A DNA stretch of 64,000 bases from Planctomycetes bacterium GWF2_41_51 (GCA_001825665.1 MHXZ01000125.1:1-64000); one strand, 5' to 3'; shown: positions 8,434 to 17,896, numbered from the stretch's first letter. A program made the numbers and translations. The notes: generated by a model not told the origin, from the sequence alone.

Positions 8434-9243
8434 ATGTGTAAAAAGTTAGTAAGTATTATTTGTGTATTAGCTCTTACATCTATGGGTTTCGCTGAAGTAA
8501 TAGGCAACTTCGGTGAATCCGGAAACGGCCTGGACGGCTGGACAGATGAGAGCGGCTCAGAATCAGTACTAAGCATCAGCACCACAGGCGCAACTATCGG
8601 CAGCGGAGCTCTCAGAGTGCAAGTTCAAGGACCTGCCTGGTATAATCACATTGGCGACAAAGTACTTTCTGCTGACCAGATGGGCAAGATTATGGATGGG
8701 ACATACACAGCGTTTACAGTAGATGTAACGCGATTTGCCGCAGAAGGCTGGACAACATCTGATGCAGGTTGGGGCTGGTGGACTCCTGAGAGCAGATTAT
8801 TCTTCTCTCTCAGCGCTACAGCTTATAACGAGTATGGCCAGGAAGGAAGTTATGGCGGCGGACAGGAAAAATTTGGCGCCGAATGGTATCCTTCAACTTT
8901 AAATTACAGGAGTCTGGAAAATCCAGATCTATTAATTGCTCCTGGTATGTTGCCAGACGGTGTTGATCCAGATCCAGACGGGACACTTACAGCAAGCTGG
9001 GACCTTGCCGCAGAAGTAGCAGGTATTCAGGCAGCATTGATTAATGCAGGTTTCATCTATGCGGATCCAGATGGTAATGCCCTCGGCTTGGCGGGTATGG
9101 ATATCAGACTTATTGCCAATGTAACATGTTGGAACGGTCCTGGTATGTCAACTTATTATCTTGATAACGCTCAGTTGATTCCAGAACCGGCAACAATGAC
9201 ACTCCTCGCTCTTGGTTTAGCTCTTCTTAGAAGAAAACATTAA
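8434..9243 (+). CDS. PEP-CTERM surface protein
   Basis: A 269-residue exported protein. The start is the ATG at 8434, behind an AAGGAGG box at 8422-8428. Upstream in-frame codons lack such a site. A signal peptide covers about residues 1-19 (MCKKLVSIICVLALTSMGFA). The body begins EVIGNFGESGNGLDGW, which resembles the VIGDFE...GW modules of the 9463-12606 protein and suggests a related jelly-roll domain, perhaps carbohydrate-binding. The end is a PEP-CTERM sorting signal: PEP motif (IPEPATM), hydrophobic stretch (LLALGLALL) and basic tail (RRKH). Such proteins are processed by an exosortase and sent to the outer surface or extracellular matrix. No exosortase lies in this window. The substrate is unknown. 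Confidence 0.85.
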   Translation: MCKKLVSIICVLALTSMGFAEVIGNFGESGNGLDGWTDESGSESVLSISTTGATIGSGALRVQVQGPAWYNHIGDKVLSADQMGKIMDGTYTAFTVDVTRFAAEGWTTSDAGWGWWTPESRLFFSLSATAYNEYGQEGSYGGGQEKFGAEWYPSTLNYRSLENPDLLIAPGMLPDGVDPDPDGTLTASWDLAAEVAGIQAALINAGFIYADPDGNALGLAGMDIRLIANVTCWNGPGMSTYYLDNAQLIPEPATMTLLALGLALLRRKH

Positions 9244-9255
9244 TCTGTATTATAA

Positions 9256-9290
9256 TTGGGGCCTGTGACTTAATTAGACGCAGGCCCCAA
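9256..9290 (+). terminator. strong GC hairpin after the PEP-CTERM gene
   Basis: A perfect 10-bp stem (TTGGGGCCTG with CAGGCCCCAA) closes a 15-base loop, 12 bp after the stop codon. No T run follows, so it may stabilise the 3' end of the message or terminate poorly. A related GGGGCC/GCCCC hairpin follows the next gene. Confidence 0.5.
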
Positions 9291-9339
9291 ATGTTAAAGA
9301 ATTAGTCTATAAAAAAATAATGATTGAAAAATGAGGGGG

Positions 9340-9373
9340 CGCAAAAATGGATTATAATATTGTTATTTTTGCG
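9340..9373. promoter_or_regulatory. 9-bp inverted repeat upstream of the large surface protein
   Basis: The arms CGCAAAAAT (9340-9348) and ATTTTTGCG (9365-9373) frame a 16-base AT-rich centre that contains TATAAT (9353-9358). It lies 90 bp before the gene at 9463 and may be an operator around a -10 box. A matching -35 at proper spacing was not found. Confidence 0.35.
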
Positions 9374-9462
9374 AATAATCAAAACTGCTATCTATATAAA
9401 ATTATAAAAACTTAAATGAGAAAATTAACAATATTATAGTCATAAGGAAAGGGAGATTAGCT

Positions 9463-12400
9463 ATGATAAAGAAACTTTTTTATCTAATTACTTTTATTGC
9501 GATAACATCTTTTGCGTCCGTAACCTTTGCTGAAGGTTATATAATAGGCGACTTTAATGATTCATCAGACCCAACCCACGGTGAATGGGTCAGGGCGAAT
9601 GATAATCCCCATATTACACTATCTTATGGCAAAATAGCAGACAGCAATTGTTTGGTGATTACTGATTCCACCGGCGGCGACTTCGACAGAGGAGCAGAGT
9701 ATAGTGTGGTAGCTGATGGTAATGACCTTACTGCTTTCAGAAGAAATCATATAATTTCATTGGACCTTTTGCGAAACTGGACAGGTTATACTCTCGGCTG
9801 GAGTGAATTCCATATGGTTATTGAAGCTGGAAGAGCACCTGAAGACACTAACGGGCCTGCATGGTCTAAAGGCTGGAATCTTGTGCAGATTGCAAATTGG
9901 GGTTCGTGGAATGGAACAGACCCGATAACTTATAATTATGATTATTCTACTATTTTAAATCAAATCGATTTTGACAATCTCGGATATTTGGGCATTATAC
10001 TTTGTCCAAATTGGGGCGGTTATACCGGCGGCGGAATTTATTATGTTGATAATGTAAAACTGCTGGGCGATGGAATGGCTTATGATCCCTCCCCGGCTAA
10101 CCATAAAGTCGATGTAACAGCAGATAGCATTCTAAAATGGACAAAAGGAGCCGGTGCCGTTGCGCACGATATATATTTAGGCACAAGTTTCAGCGATGTT
10201 AACGATGCCAACAGAGCTATTCCATTAGGTGTACTGGTAAGTGAAAATCAGAATGCAGATGCCAATACATATAACCCCGGTACTCTGACGCTCTACAAAA
10301 CCTACTATTGGCGAGTTGATAAAGTGGATTCTCCTGGAGCTGTTCAAAAAGGTGAAGTTTGGGATTTTATGACCGCATTTACCGGCAGAGGTCTTGTTAT
10401 AGGAGATTTTGAAAATGGTATGAATGGTTGGGAACCAACTTGGCAGGGAGACAGCACATTTAGTTATTCTGCAGAAAAAGGAGTTACATTGGGAGCCGCC
10501 AGTCTTGGAATACAGATAGCACAATATACTCCTGATGACCCGGCATATTGGATTATTCAGCGCAATGGAGTGTTGCCTCTATCTAATATGAAAATTAAAT
10601 TCGATGTTACATTACATGGTTCAGAATGGAGCGGCACATCGGTAACACTCGGACCTCTATGTGTGCAGACTGATGCGGACCCAGATCATACCTGGAGACC
10701 TTACGATGTTAAGGCAATAGACAGAAATACCGGCGCTGCGTTAACAGATAATTATACCTGGAATGGAACGGGTAATCTGTATGCAACTTGTTCGGTAGAT
10801 TTTACGGGACCTACACAGGTTGCAGACGGTGCTCTTATTTATTCTGATTGGGCAAATGCAAATAAAATGACGATACTTATCGCTCTCCAGACCGGCGGCC
10901 AAGGCAACGGACATGTTTACATTGATAATGTACGATTAGCCAATATTCGGCTTGCGAGCAATCCAATGCCGGGGACGTTTTCGGCAGATATAGCCAAGAC
11001 GCCGACTCTTAAATGGACGGCCGGAACCGGTGCGACATCGCACAATGTATATTTCGGAACGAATGAAACCGAAGTGGCTAATGCTGCTACGTCAACAGTC
11101 GGTATATATAAAGGTAATCAAACCACATTGACTTATGCTCCTGGTACACTTGAAAAAGGCAGAACGTATTATTGGCGTATTGATGAACTGGGCGCTCCCG
11201 GTGGTCCCTGGAAAGGCGAGATTCGGAGTTTTACTGTAGCAACTTTTGAATTTGTCGATGATTTTGAAAGCTATACCAATCCACCCGCCAACAGAATAAG
11301 CACTATCTGGGTAAAGGGCGGCGGCGGAACGGTAGGTTATCTGAACTCCAACTATTGCGAGACAACCATTGTTCACAGCGGCCTGCAATCGATGCCGTTT
11401 GACTATAATAACATTGTGTCTCCATACGATTCAAATGCTGCACGTACATTTACAACCTATCAGGACTGGACTGCTTTTAATTCAAAGTCTTTAGAATTGT
11501 GGTACAGAGGCTGGCCGGTATCTGTGGGCAGCTTTACCGGTTCTGGGCCGTATACAATGACCGCCTCCGGTGAAGATGTTTGGGATGTGGCAAATTTACG
11601 CGGAACGGGATACCATGATGAATGTCATTTTGCCTACAAACGAATAGAAACAGGCGACGGCTCTGGATATGTAACAATTATAGCGAAAGTAGACAGCATC
11701 AGCGATAATACAAGTCCATGGGCCAAGGCAGGTTTAATGGTTCGCCAGTCGCTGGACGCAGGCTCCAGGAACGGCTTTTTGTGTATTACTCCTGAAATGG
11801 GCGCCGCCTGGCAGTATCGCGAAATTGATTCCGATGTCAGTACAAGTTATGACTATTACTCAAGAGGCGAAGAATATATAGGTCTGAAGGATGTTAACAC
11901 CCCATATTGGCTAAAGCTTGAAATTAATGGAAGCGGTGGTTATGTTGATGCTTATTATTCGGTTGACGGTACCAGTTGGAATTATATATCCGCAGGTACG
12001 CCTTTGATAACTTTGCCTTTCTATGTAGGTTTAGCAGCAACGGCTCATAATTCTACGGCAGCATGCACAACCCAATTCTCAAATGTTTCTATAATAGCCG
12101 GTTCTGTACCTCCGTCATGGAGCAACCAGGATGTCGGCATAAAGAGTAATATTGCTGCACCGTTGTATATAACTTTGCAGGATGACAGCACAGCAGGCGG
12201 TGATAAAGCAACAATTATACAAGCCGATTCCAATGAGGCCTTACAAACCGAGTGGCAAGCATGGGATATCGACTTGAATGACTTTAAAGCCGTTAATCCC
12301 AATTTGAACCTGGATAAAATAAAGAAGATAACTCTTGGTGTAGGGCCAAAGTCCGGCACTAAAGGCACGATGTACTTCGATGATATCAGATTATATCCGG

Positions 12401-12606
12401 CCAGATGTATGCCAGGTCTAACACCTGATTTTACCGGCGATTGCTTTGTTGATTATGACGACCTTGAGATTCTTGCAGATAATTGGTTATCACCTCTGCC
12501 CGTTAACTCAGAGATTGATCTGAATGATGATAATAATATTAACTTTAAGGACTTTGCTCTATTCGCGAGTGATTGGCTTGATGAGGCACTTTGGCCGATT
12601 CAGTAA
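9463..12606 (+). CDS. large multidomain surface protein with dockerin-like C-terminus
   Basis: A 1047-residue exported protein. A signal peptide covers residues 1-23 (IKKLFYLITFIAITSFASVTFA). Visible modules, in order, are these. A jelly-roll-like domain (EGYIIGDFNDSSDPTHGEW) ends near YYVDNVKLLGDG. A fibronectin-like module (PSPANHKVDVTADSILKWT to YYWRVDKVDSPG) follows. A second VIGDFE...GWEPTW domain ends in VYIDNVRLA. A second fibronectin-like module (SADIAKTPTLKWTAG to YYWRIDELGAPG) comes next. A long region then resembles DUF1349/concanavalin-like folds (SISDNTSPWAKAGLMVRQS). The C-terminal two-part dockerin-like repeat (DFTGDCFVDYDDLEILADNWL and DLNDDNNINFKDFALFASDWL) runs from about residue 985. 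No catalytic motif was recognised. A role in binding polysaccharide or organising surface enzymes is inferred from the modules and the neighbouring hydrolases. Confidence 0.75.
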   Translation: MIKKLFYLITFIAITSFASVTFAEGYIIGDFNDSSDPTHGEWVRANDNPHITLSYGKIADSNCLVITDSTGGDFDRGAEYSVVADGNDLTAFRRNHIISLDLLRNWTGYTLGWSEFHMVIEAGRAPEDTNGPAWSKGWNLVQIANWGSWNGTDPITYNYDYSTILNQIDFDNLGYLGIILCPNWGGYTGGGIYYVDNVKLLGDGMAYDPSPANHKVDVTADSILKWTKGAGAVAHDIYLGTSFSDVNDANRAIPLGVLVSENQNADANTYNPGTLTLYKTYYWRVDKVDSPGAVQKGEVWDFMTAFTGRGLVIGDFENGMNGWEPTWQGDSTFSYSAEKGVTLGAASLGIQIAQYTPDDPAYWIIQRNGVLPLSNMKIKFDVTLHGSEWSGTSVTLGPLCVQTDADPDHTWRPYDVKAIDRNTGAALTDNYTWNGTGNLYATCSVDFTGPTQVADGALIYSDWANANKMTILIALQTGGQGNGHVYIDNVRLANIRLASNPMPGTFSADIAKTPTLKWTAGTGATSHNVYFGTNETEVANAATSTVGIYKGNQTTLTYAPGTLEKGRTYYWRIDELGAPGGPWKGEIRSFTVATFEFVDDFESYTNPPANRISTIWVKGGGGTVGYLNSNYCETTIVHSGLQSMPFDYNNIVSPYDSNAARTFTTYQDWTAFNSKSLELWYRGWPVSVGSFTGSGPYTMTASGEDVWDVANLRGTGYHDECHFAYKRIETGDGSGYVTIIAKVDSISDNTSPWAKAGLMVRQSLDAGSRNGFLCITPEMGAAWQYREIDSDVSTSYDYYSRGEEYIGLKDVNTPYWLKLEINGSGGYVDAYYSVDGTSWNYISAGTPLITLPFYVGLAATAHNSTAACTTQFSNVSIIAGSVPPSWSNQDVGIKSNIAAPLYITLQDDSTAGGDKATIIQADSNEALQTEWQAWDIDLNDFKAVNPNLNLDKIKKITLGVGPKSGTKGTMYFDDIRLYPARCMPGLTPDFTGDCFVDYDDLEILADNWLSPLPVNSEIDLNDDNNINFKDFALFASDWLDEALWPIQ

Positions 12607-12636
12607 ACTTTAGGACTGGAATTTTTGAGTTATTAC

Positions 12637-12667
12637 GGGGCCTATACTCGTCTATAGTGTGGGCCCC
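12637..12667 (+). terminator. imperfect GC hairpin after the large surface protein
   Basis: GGGGC plus CTATA on the left pairs with TATAG and GCCCC on the right, with TGTGG bulged out. TGTTTTATAAG follows. It sits 30 bp after the stop codon and resembles the hairpin at 9256-9290 in its GGGGCC/GGCCCC base. Confidence 0.5.
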
Positions 12668-12750
12668 TGTTTTATAAGTTTGATAAACAATGATGTTAAT
12701 AGCTGCATGCAACGCGGATGAATTAGTCTATGCGATTTACGAGAATAATG

Positions 12751-12779
12751 AGCCCGCAAAAAGGGCTTGTTTTTTTTAT
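12751..12779 (+). terminator. rho-independent terminator
   Basis: AGCCC and GGGCT form a 5-bp GC stem around GCAAAAA, followed by TGTTTTTTTTAT. This is a standard intrinsic terminator ahead of the ABC transporter genes. A TTGACA at 12781-12786 immediately after it, with a weak -10 (AAGGAT) 17 bp further on, may start the next transcript. Confidence 0.75.
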
Positions 12780-12836
12780 ATTGACATTAGATAGTGACTA
12801 AGTAAGGATGATTTAATCTTTTAAAAGAAAAATATA

Positions 12837-13937
12837 ATGGCGAATGTAATCATAAAAAATCTCACAAAAAGATTCAACGAATTCACTGCCGTTGATGATT
12901 TAAATATCGAAATTAAGGATAAGGAGTTTGCTGTTTTAGTTGGTCCGTCCGGGTGTGGAAAGACGACCACTTTGCGAATAATAGCAGGCCTGGAAGAAGC
13001 AAGTTCAGGTCAGATATTCATAGGCGACAAGTTAGTAAATAACGTTCAGCCTAAAGACAGAGATATTGCTATGGTCTTTCAGAACTATGCTCTTTATCCC
13101 CACATGGATGTTTATAACAATATGGCTGTCGGTTTGCGGCTGAGGAATTTCTCAAAAAAAGAAATTGACCAGAGAGTACGTGAAACAGCGGCAATCCTTG
13201 GAATCGAAAGTCTATTGAAGAGAAAACCGAGAGAGCTTTCGGGCGGACAAAGACAGCGGGTTGCTGTAGGAAGAGCGATTGTAAAAAAGCCGAAAGTATT
13301 TTTATTCGATGAACCGCTTTCAAATTTAGATGCCAAATTAAGAGTAACGATGAGAACGGAAATCAGCAAACTGCATCGCAGGCTTGAAGCTACCATAATT
13401 TATGTAACACACGACCAGGTCGAAGCAATGACAATGGCAAACAGGATATTTATTATGGATGGAGGACGTTTGCAGCAGTCTGGGCCGCCTTTGCAAGTTT
13501 ATAAAAAACCGACCAATAAATTCGTGGCAGGCTTCATTGGTTCTCCGGCTGCGAATTTCATAGATTCTGTACTTACAAAAGAAAACGGTTCGTATTATGT
13601 CAACGCCGAACGCATAAAATTAAAAGTGCCGGATATTTTTGCGTCCCAATTAACCGATTATGTTGGAAAGGAAGTTGTTTTCGGAGTCAGACCTGAAGAT
13701 ATCCACGATAAGAGATTCTTTTTCGACACAGCACCTTCCAATACAATTAAAGCCAAAATTGATGTAATTGAACCTTTAGGGTCCGAGATTTTTATATATC
13801 TGACTTGCGGAAAAAATTCTTTTGTCGGCAGAATGGATTCGAGGACGCAGACAGAAGTCGAGCAGAATATAGAAATTGCGATAGATATGGAAAAGACTCA
13901 TATCTTCGATCCCAAAACTTCTTTGGCCATAGTATAG
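12837..13937 (+). CDS. ABC transporter ATP-binding protein, UgpC/MsmK (MalK-like) type
   Basis: A 366-residue cytoplasmic ATPase that would energise the sugar transporter encoded just downstream. Walker A is GPSGCGKTT near residue 38. The Q-loop is VFQNYALYPHMDVYNN, the signature is LSGGQRQRVAVGRAIV, Walker B is VFLFDEPLSNLD, and the switch His is in VTHDQVEAM. The C-terminal part from about residue 235 is the MalK-type regulatory (TOBE-like) domain, including VFGVRPEDI. Length is normal for the family. ATPases of this kind often serve several sugar importers, but the position next to matching binding-protein and permease genes indicates a dedicated partner. It starts a plus-strand unit with small gaps that runs to 24668. 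Confidence 0.92.
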   Translation: MANVIIKNLTKRFNEFTAVDDLNIEIKDKEFAVLVGPSGCGKTTTLRIIAGLEEASSGQIFIGDKLVNNVQPKDRDIAMVFQNYALYPHMDVYNNMAVGLRLRNFSKKEIDQRVRETAAILGIESLLKRKPRELSGGQRQRVAVGRAIVKKPKVFLFDEPLSNLDAKLRVTMRTEISKLHRRLEATIIYVTHDQVEAMTMANRIFIMDGGRLQQSGPPLQVYKKPTNKFVAGFIGSPAANFIDSVLTKENGSYYVNAERIKLKVPDIFASQLTDYVGKEVVFGVRPEDIHDKRFFFDTAPSNTIKAKIDVIEPLGSEIFIYLTCGKNSFVGRMDSRTQTEVEQNIEIAIDMEKTHIFDPKTSLAIV

Positions 13938-13958
13938 ATTACAAGCAAGGATAGAAAA

Positions 13959-15425
13959 ATGAAAAATGTCTTTTTATATGTAATGGGTTTTCTTTTGATT
14001 GCTGCTGTAATATTTGCGATTTCGCGAAATACGAAGCAGGTTGAAAAAACATCAACACCATTTGTCTTAACAGACGAAATGATTGCCGAAAGCAAAACAT
14101 TGCCGAAGGTTCTGAATATGCCTGAGAAAATTGCCGGCGGCCGTCCGGTTGGAATAACGGTAGTCGGTATTCCGCCTGATTCGCAGCCCGCGCTGTTAGA
14201 TGCATGGAATGCACAAACCGAACGTTTCCAAAAATTATATCCGAATGTTAAAATTCAAGGTTCAGATTATGCGTATGCACCCGATTCATTTGCTGCATTA
14301 GTTACCGGCAATCAGGTTCCGACGCTTTTCCAGGTCTATTTGACTGACCCTGGCAAAATGATAGAACAGGGTATTTGTGCAGATTTGTCGAGTGTTTTCG
14401 AAGCTCAAAAACTCGATAAAGTTTACAACTCACGGCTTTTATCTATGGTATCGAAAAATGGAAAAGTTTATGGCATTCCGATGAAAGTTTACACCATAGG
14501 TTTAGCTTATAATATAAAACTGCTTAAAGAAGCAGGCTTCGATGCGCCGCCGACGACATGGGAAGAACTTATAACGATTGCAAAAAAAACTACCAATCGC
14601 GATTATGGAATTGCCGGTTTTTCATTCATTACAGACGGCGCAAACGCAGGCGGCTGGCACATGACAGTCATAGCCTATGACTTTGGTTTCAAGGATACAG
14701 ATATTATAGAGCGGCAGCCGAATGGGAAATATAAGGCTTGCTTCAATACCCCCCCGATGCTTACCGCATTAAACTTCGTTAAGGATTTACGCTGGACACA
14801 TGATGTGCTGCCTCGAGAGAATCTTGGATGGGAAACCAACGGTCAGGCATTTGCAACCGGACGCGTGGCAATTGCAATAATGGCAGGTGACCAATTTATC
14901 ACTATCCGCCAAAATTTCCCCGACCTTGATATGAGCAATATTGGTTTTGCGCCTTTGCCTGTTGGATCGGATGGAATAAGCCGAACGTTAGGCGGCGGCG
15001 ATATTGCTATGATTAACTCCAATGCGACTGCCGACCAGATCGAAGCTGCGGCATATTACAGGCTTTGGACTTATTTTGACCCAAATGAAACTGTGATTCA
15101 TTTTCAAATTGGCAAACAGGATCCCACTACTGTGGTTGGTGCGCCGTTATACCCGCTTTATACAGGTATTTTCCAGGAAGCTGGTTCTGCTCTTGAGAGG
15201 CAATATGCAAATTTACCTGTCGATAATTATAAATTATATATGGATGGAATTATTTCAGGTAAAGTAATAATGATGTCGGAACCGGTAATTGCCGGCCAGG
15301 AATATTATCTTGCAATGGGACAGGTTGTCGGCAGGATTGTTGCTGATAAAAATGCAGACCCTGCTGCCATTCTGGAAAAAGCAGCCGAGACGTATCAATC
15401 GAATGTTCTCGATTTGATGAAATAA
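13959..15425 (+). CDS. sugar ABC transporter solute-binding protein (family 1)
   Basis: A 488-residue extracellular solute-binding protein with an N-terminal membrane anchor or uncleaved signal (MKNVFLYVMGFLLIAAVIFAISRN) and no lipobox Cys. After a linker, the fold begins ITVVGIPPDSQPALLDAWNAQTERFQKLYPNVKI. Further family features are GKVYGIPMKVYTIGLAYNIKLLKEAGFDAPPTTWEEL and GFAPLPVGSDGISRTLGGGDIAM. It would capture an oligosaccharide and deliver it to the two permeases downstream. Family 1 binding proteins take malto-, gluco- and other oligosaccharides. Alpha-1,3-linked gluco-oligosaccharides are inferred here from the neighbouring GH65, GH87-like and GH71-like genes. It lies 21 bp after the ATPase gene and 8 bp before the permease gene. 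Confidence 0.9.
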   Translation: MKNVFLYVMGFLLIAAVIFAISRNTKQVEKTSTPFVLTDEMIAESKTLPKVLNMPEKIAGGRPVGITVVGIPPDSQPALLDAWNAQTERFQKLYPNVKIQGSDYAYAPDSFAALVTGNQVPTLFQVYLTDPGKMIEQGICADLSSVFEAQKLDKVYNSRLLSMVSKNGKVYGIPMKVYTIGLAYNIKLLKEAGFDAPPTTWEELITIAKKTTNRDYGIAGFSFITDGANAGGWHMTVIAYDFGFKDTDIIERQPNGKYKACFNTPPMLTALNFVKDLRWTHDVLPRENLGWETNGQAFATGRVAIAIMAGDQFITIRQNFPDLDMSNIGFAPLPVGSDGISRTLGGGDIAMINSNATADQIEAAAYYRLWTYFDPNETVIHFQIGKQDPTTVVGAPLYPLYTGIFQEAGSALERQYANLPVDNYKLYMDGIISGKVIMMSEPVIAGQEYYLAMGQVVGRIVADKNADPAAILEKAAETYQSNVLDLMK

Positions 15426-15433
15426 GAAAAAAT

Positions 15434-16363
15434 ATGGAATTGACGAAAACTATAACTGCTTTCACGAAGATTGAGACAAAACCGCGGCAGCGAATTAATT
15501 GGAAATCGCAGCGATTGGCTTATCTTTTCCTTTTTCCTGCTTTGATTCTCTTTGGCTTAATATGCTGGTATCCGATATTCCAAACAATTATGTATAGTTT
15601 TCAGGAAGTTAATCTCAGCGGATTTAAAGGTTGGGTTGGTTTCGATAATTACAGGCGAATGTTTGGCAATCCAATTTTTTACATTGTTTGGCGAAACACT
15701 CTAACTTATGTTTTACTTAGCATCGCAATCGGTTCAATGGTTCCAATTGTTTTGGCGCTTATGATAAACGAAATGAGACGGCTTTCAGCTTTTTTTCAGA
15801 CGCTGGTTTATTTGCCTGTATTAATACCCGTTGTCGTCGGTCTTATAGTTTGGCGGCAAATCTACGCACCCGAAGGCGGAATTTTAAATGGTCTGCTTCA
15901 GCTTGTCGGTATTCCTCCACAGCTTTGGCTGCAAAACCCTGCATTAGCCAAACCGGCGATTGTTGTGATTATGACCTGGCTGGGCGCAGGAGGTACGGTA
16001 CTTATATATCTCTCCGGTCTAAGAGAAATTCCTTTAGAACTATATGAGGCTGCTGAGCTTGACGGTTTTTCAGTTCTTAAGCGTATCTGGTTCATTACTC
16101 TTCCGCATATCAGTGCAAGGATAAAGATTATGCTGGTGCTGCAAATCATTTTTGTGGCGCAGGTATTTACTGAACCATTTATTTTAACCGCCGGGGGCCC
16201 CGCCAATAGTACAAGGTCCCCTGTCTTGGAAATTTATGATACAGCCTTCAATCAGAATAATTTCGGATTAGCATCTGCGTGGAGCGTTTCAATGCTGGTA
16301 GTGCTTTCGATTTTCTCTATTCTCTATATATTTCTGCAAAAGAAACGTCCGGGTGAGGTTTAA
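15434..16363 (+). CDS. sugar ABC transporter permease (UgpA/MalF-like)
   Basis: A 309-residue inner-membrane permease with about six transmembrane segments, starting LAYLFLFPALILFGLICWYPIFQTIMYSF. The EAA loop that contacts the ATPase is EIPLELYEAAELDGFSVLKRIWFITLP near residues 197-223. The usual AGGPANSTRSPVLEIYDTAF segment follows. It pairs with the permease that begins two bases after its stop codon. Import of gluco-oligosaccharides is inferred from the cluster. Confidence 0.92.
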   Translation: MELTKTITAFTKIETKPRQRINWKSQRLAYLFLFPALILFGLICWYPIFQTIMYSFQEVNLSGFKGWVGFDNYRRMFGNPIFYIVWRNTLTYVLLSIAIGSMVPIVLALMINEMRRLSAFFQTLVYLPVLIPVVVGLIVWRQIYAPEGGILNGLLQLVGIPPQLWLQNPALAKPAIVVIMTWLGAGGTVLIYLSGLREIPLELYEAAELDGFSVLKRIWFITLPHISARIKIMLVLQIIFVAQVFTEPFILTAGGPANSTRSPVLEIYDTAFNQNNFGLASAWSVSMLVVLSIFSILYIFLQKKRPGEV

Positions 16364-16364
16364 A

Positions 16365-17228
16365 ATGGCTATTAGTAATCGCGGTGTTATGTCAAATACT
16401 GAATGGCGTTCTCCTAAAGGGCGCTTGATAGCTGTTATATATTTTCTTATTTTGACCGTAGCTGCTGTTTTTGTTCTCTTTCCGTTTTTATTTTCGTTTA
16501 CCGCGGGGTTTAAAACGAGCCTTGAAGTTTATAAGCCGGGGTTTCATTTACTGCCTGAGAAATGGAACTGGAAAAACTATGCTGATGCGTGGCAGCGTTT
16601 CAAAATGGTCAGGATGTTCGTTAATACAGCCATTGCGGCAGGCGGCGGAGTATTGGCGCAAATAATTGTTTCAACAATGGCAGCTTATAGTCTTGCACGG
16701 CTCAGGCCGATAGGCAGGAATGTTATTCGGGCATTAATATTGATAACAATGGCAGTTCCGGGAATTGCATATCTCGTTCCGAGATATATCATTATGACAA
16801 ATCTTCCATTGATTCACGTAAGCCTTGTCAACAGCTTCTGGGGACTTTGGATTCCTTACGCGTGCAGCTCTTTTATGATTCTGGTTTTAACAAATGCTTT
16901 TGAGCAGATTCCAAAACCATTTTTTGAAATAGCGCAAGTTGACGGAGCATCCGATGTGCGTATGTTTTTTATGGTTGCTCTGCCGCTTACCAGTTCTTTA
17001 ATTCTTGTGCTCGGATTGCTTGCGTTTATCGCATTATGGGGAGATTTCCTCTGGCCTTATTTGATTTTGCGTAATTCCGAGCTTCAAACCGTTTCGGTTC
17101 GTTTATTTACGCTCACGAGAAGTTTTCCAATAAATCTGTATCTTGCCGGTTCATTCATTGCCATGCTTCCTCCGACTATCGCTGCCTTCTTTTTATCAAC
17201 TAAAATAAAAGGAGGTCTGACAATTTGA
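16365..17228 (+). CDS. sugar ABC transporter permease (UgpE/MalG-like)
   Basis: A 287-residue second permease. The ATG at 16365 is preferred, behind GTGAGG in the end of the upstream gene. An in-frame GTG at 16353 is the alternative. The first membrane segment is LIAVIYFLILTVAAVFVLFPFLFSFTAGFKTS. The EAA loop is QIPKPFFEIAQVDGASDVRMFFMVALPL near residues 183-210. Six membrane segments are expected. Its stop codon overlaps the start of the phosphoglucomutase gene, a sign of translational coupling between uptake and metabolism. Confidence 0.92.
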   Translation: MAISNRGVMSNTEWRSPKGRLIAVIYFLILTVAAVFVLFPFLFSFTAGFKTSLEVYKPGFHLLPEKWNWKNYADAWQRFKMVRMFVNTAIAAGGGVLAQIIVSTMAAYSLARLRPIGRNVIRALILITMAVPGIAYLVPRYIIMTNLPLIHVSLVNSFWGLWIPYACSSFMILVLTNAFEQIPKPFFEIAQVDGASDVRMFFMVALPLTSSLILVLGLLAFIALWGDFLWPYLILRNSELQTVSVRLFTLTRSFPINLYLAGSFIAMLPPTIAAFFLSTKIKGGLTI

Positions 17229-17896
17229 CAACTGTAGATAGAAATATGAAATTTAAGAATATTAAAGGTATTATCTTTGATTTGGATGGGGTGCTCACCA
17301 ACACCTCTGAATACCATTACAAAGCATGGAAAATGCTTGCCGATGAGCTTGGAATACATTTTGACAGAAATATAAATGAAAAATTAAGAGGCATCCCGCG
17401 AAAAGAGTCTCTTGAAATAATGCTTGCCGGAAAAGTTGTTAGCGAAAAAGAAATTAAAAGATTAATGGATATCAAAAATAATTACTATAATGATTTTTTA
17501 ACACAAATGAATCCGGATGATATTTTGCCCGGCGTTTTGGAACTATTATGTGAAACCCGAAAAGCGGGTATCAAAATAGGAATTGGCTCATCAAGCAAAA
17601 ATGCTAAAACGGTAATTGATAAGCTTGGACTTGAAAGTTTTGTAGATTCAATCTCCGACGGTTTCAGTGTTGATAATCATAAACCCGCCCCCGATTTGTT
17701 TCTTCACTGTGCGGCAAATCTCGCTGTATCTCCGGAAAATACGATTGTTGTTGAAGATGCAGAATCAGGTGTTGAAGCAGCCTTGAATGGCGGATTTTGG
17801 GTGGTTGGGTTAGGACCTGCCGAAAGAGTGGGTAAAGCTCATATTGTATTTCCAAGCTTTGAAAATGTTAAGCTCCGGGATTTTATAGGTAATTAG
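17225..17896 (+). CDS. pgmB: beta-phosphoglucomutase (HAD superfamily)
   Basis: A 223-residue cytoplasmic HAD enzyme that converts beta-glucose 1-phosphate to glucose 6-phosphate. A TTG start at 17225 overlaps the permease stop and sits nine bases after GGAGG (17211-17215). The ATG at 17246 has no such site. The catalytic motif is IFDLDGVLTNTSEYHYKAWK near residues 16-35, with nucleophile and acid/base Asp. Other motifs are GIGSSSKNAKTVIDKLG and PAPDLFLHCAANLAV followed by VVEDAESGVEAALNGG. Beta-phosphoglucomutase is the standard partner of GH65 phosphorylases, which release beta-glucose 1-phosphate, and two GH65 genes follow at 20159 and 22479. The assignment is strong because sequence and context agree. 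Confidence 0.92.
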   Translation: MTTVDRNMKFKNIKGIIFDLDGVLTNTSEYHYKAWKMLADELGIHFDRNINEKLRGIPRKESLEIMLAGKVVSEKEIKRLMDIKNNYYNDFLTQMNPDDILPGVLELLCETRKAGIKIGIGSSSKNAKTVIDKLGLESFVDSISDGFSVDNHKPAPDLFLHCAANLAVSPENTIVVEDAESGVEAALNGGFWVVGLGPAERVGKAHIVFPSFENVKLRDFIGN

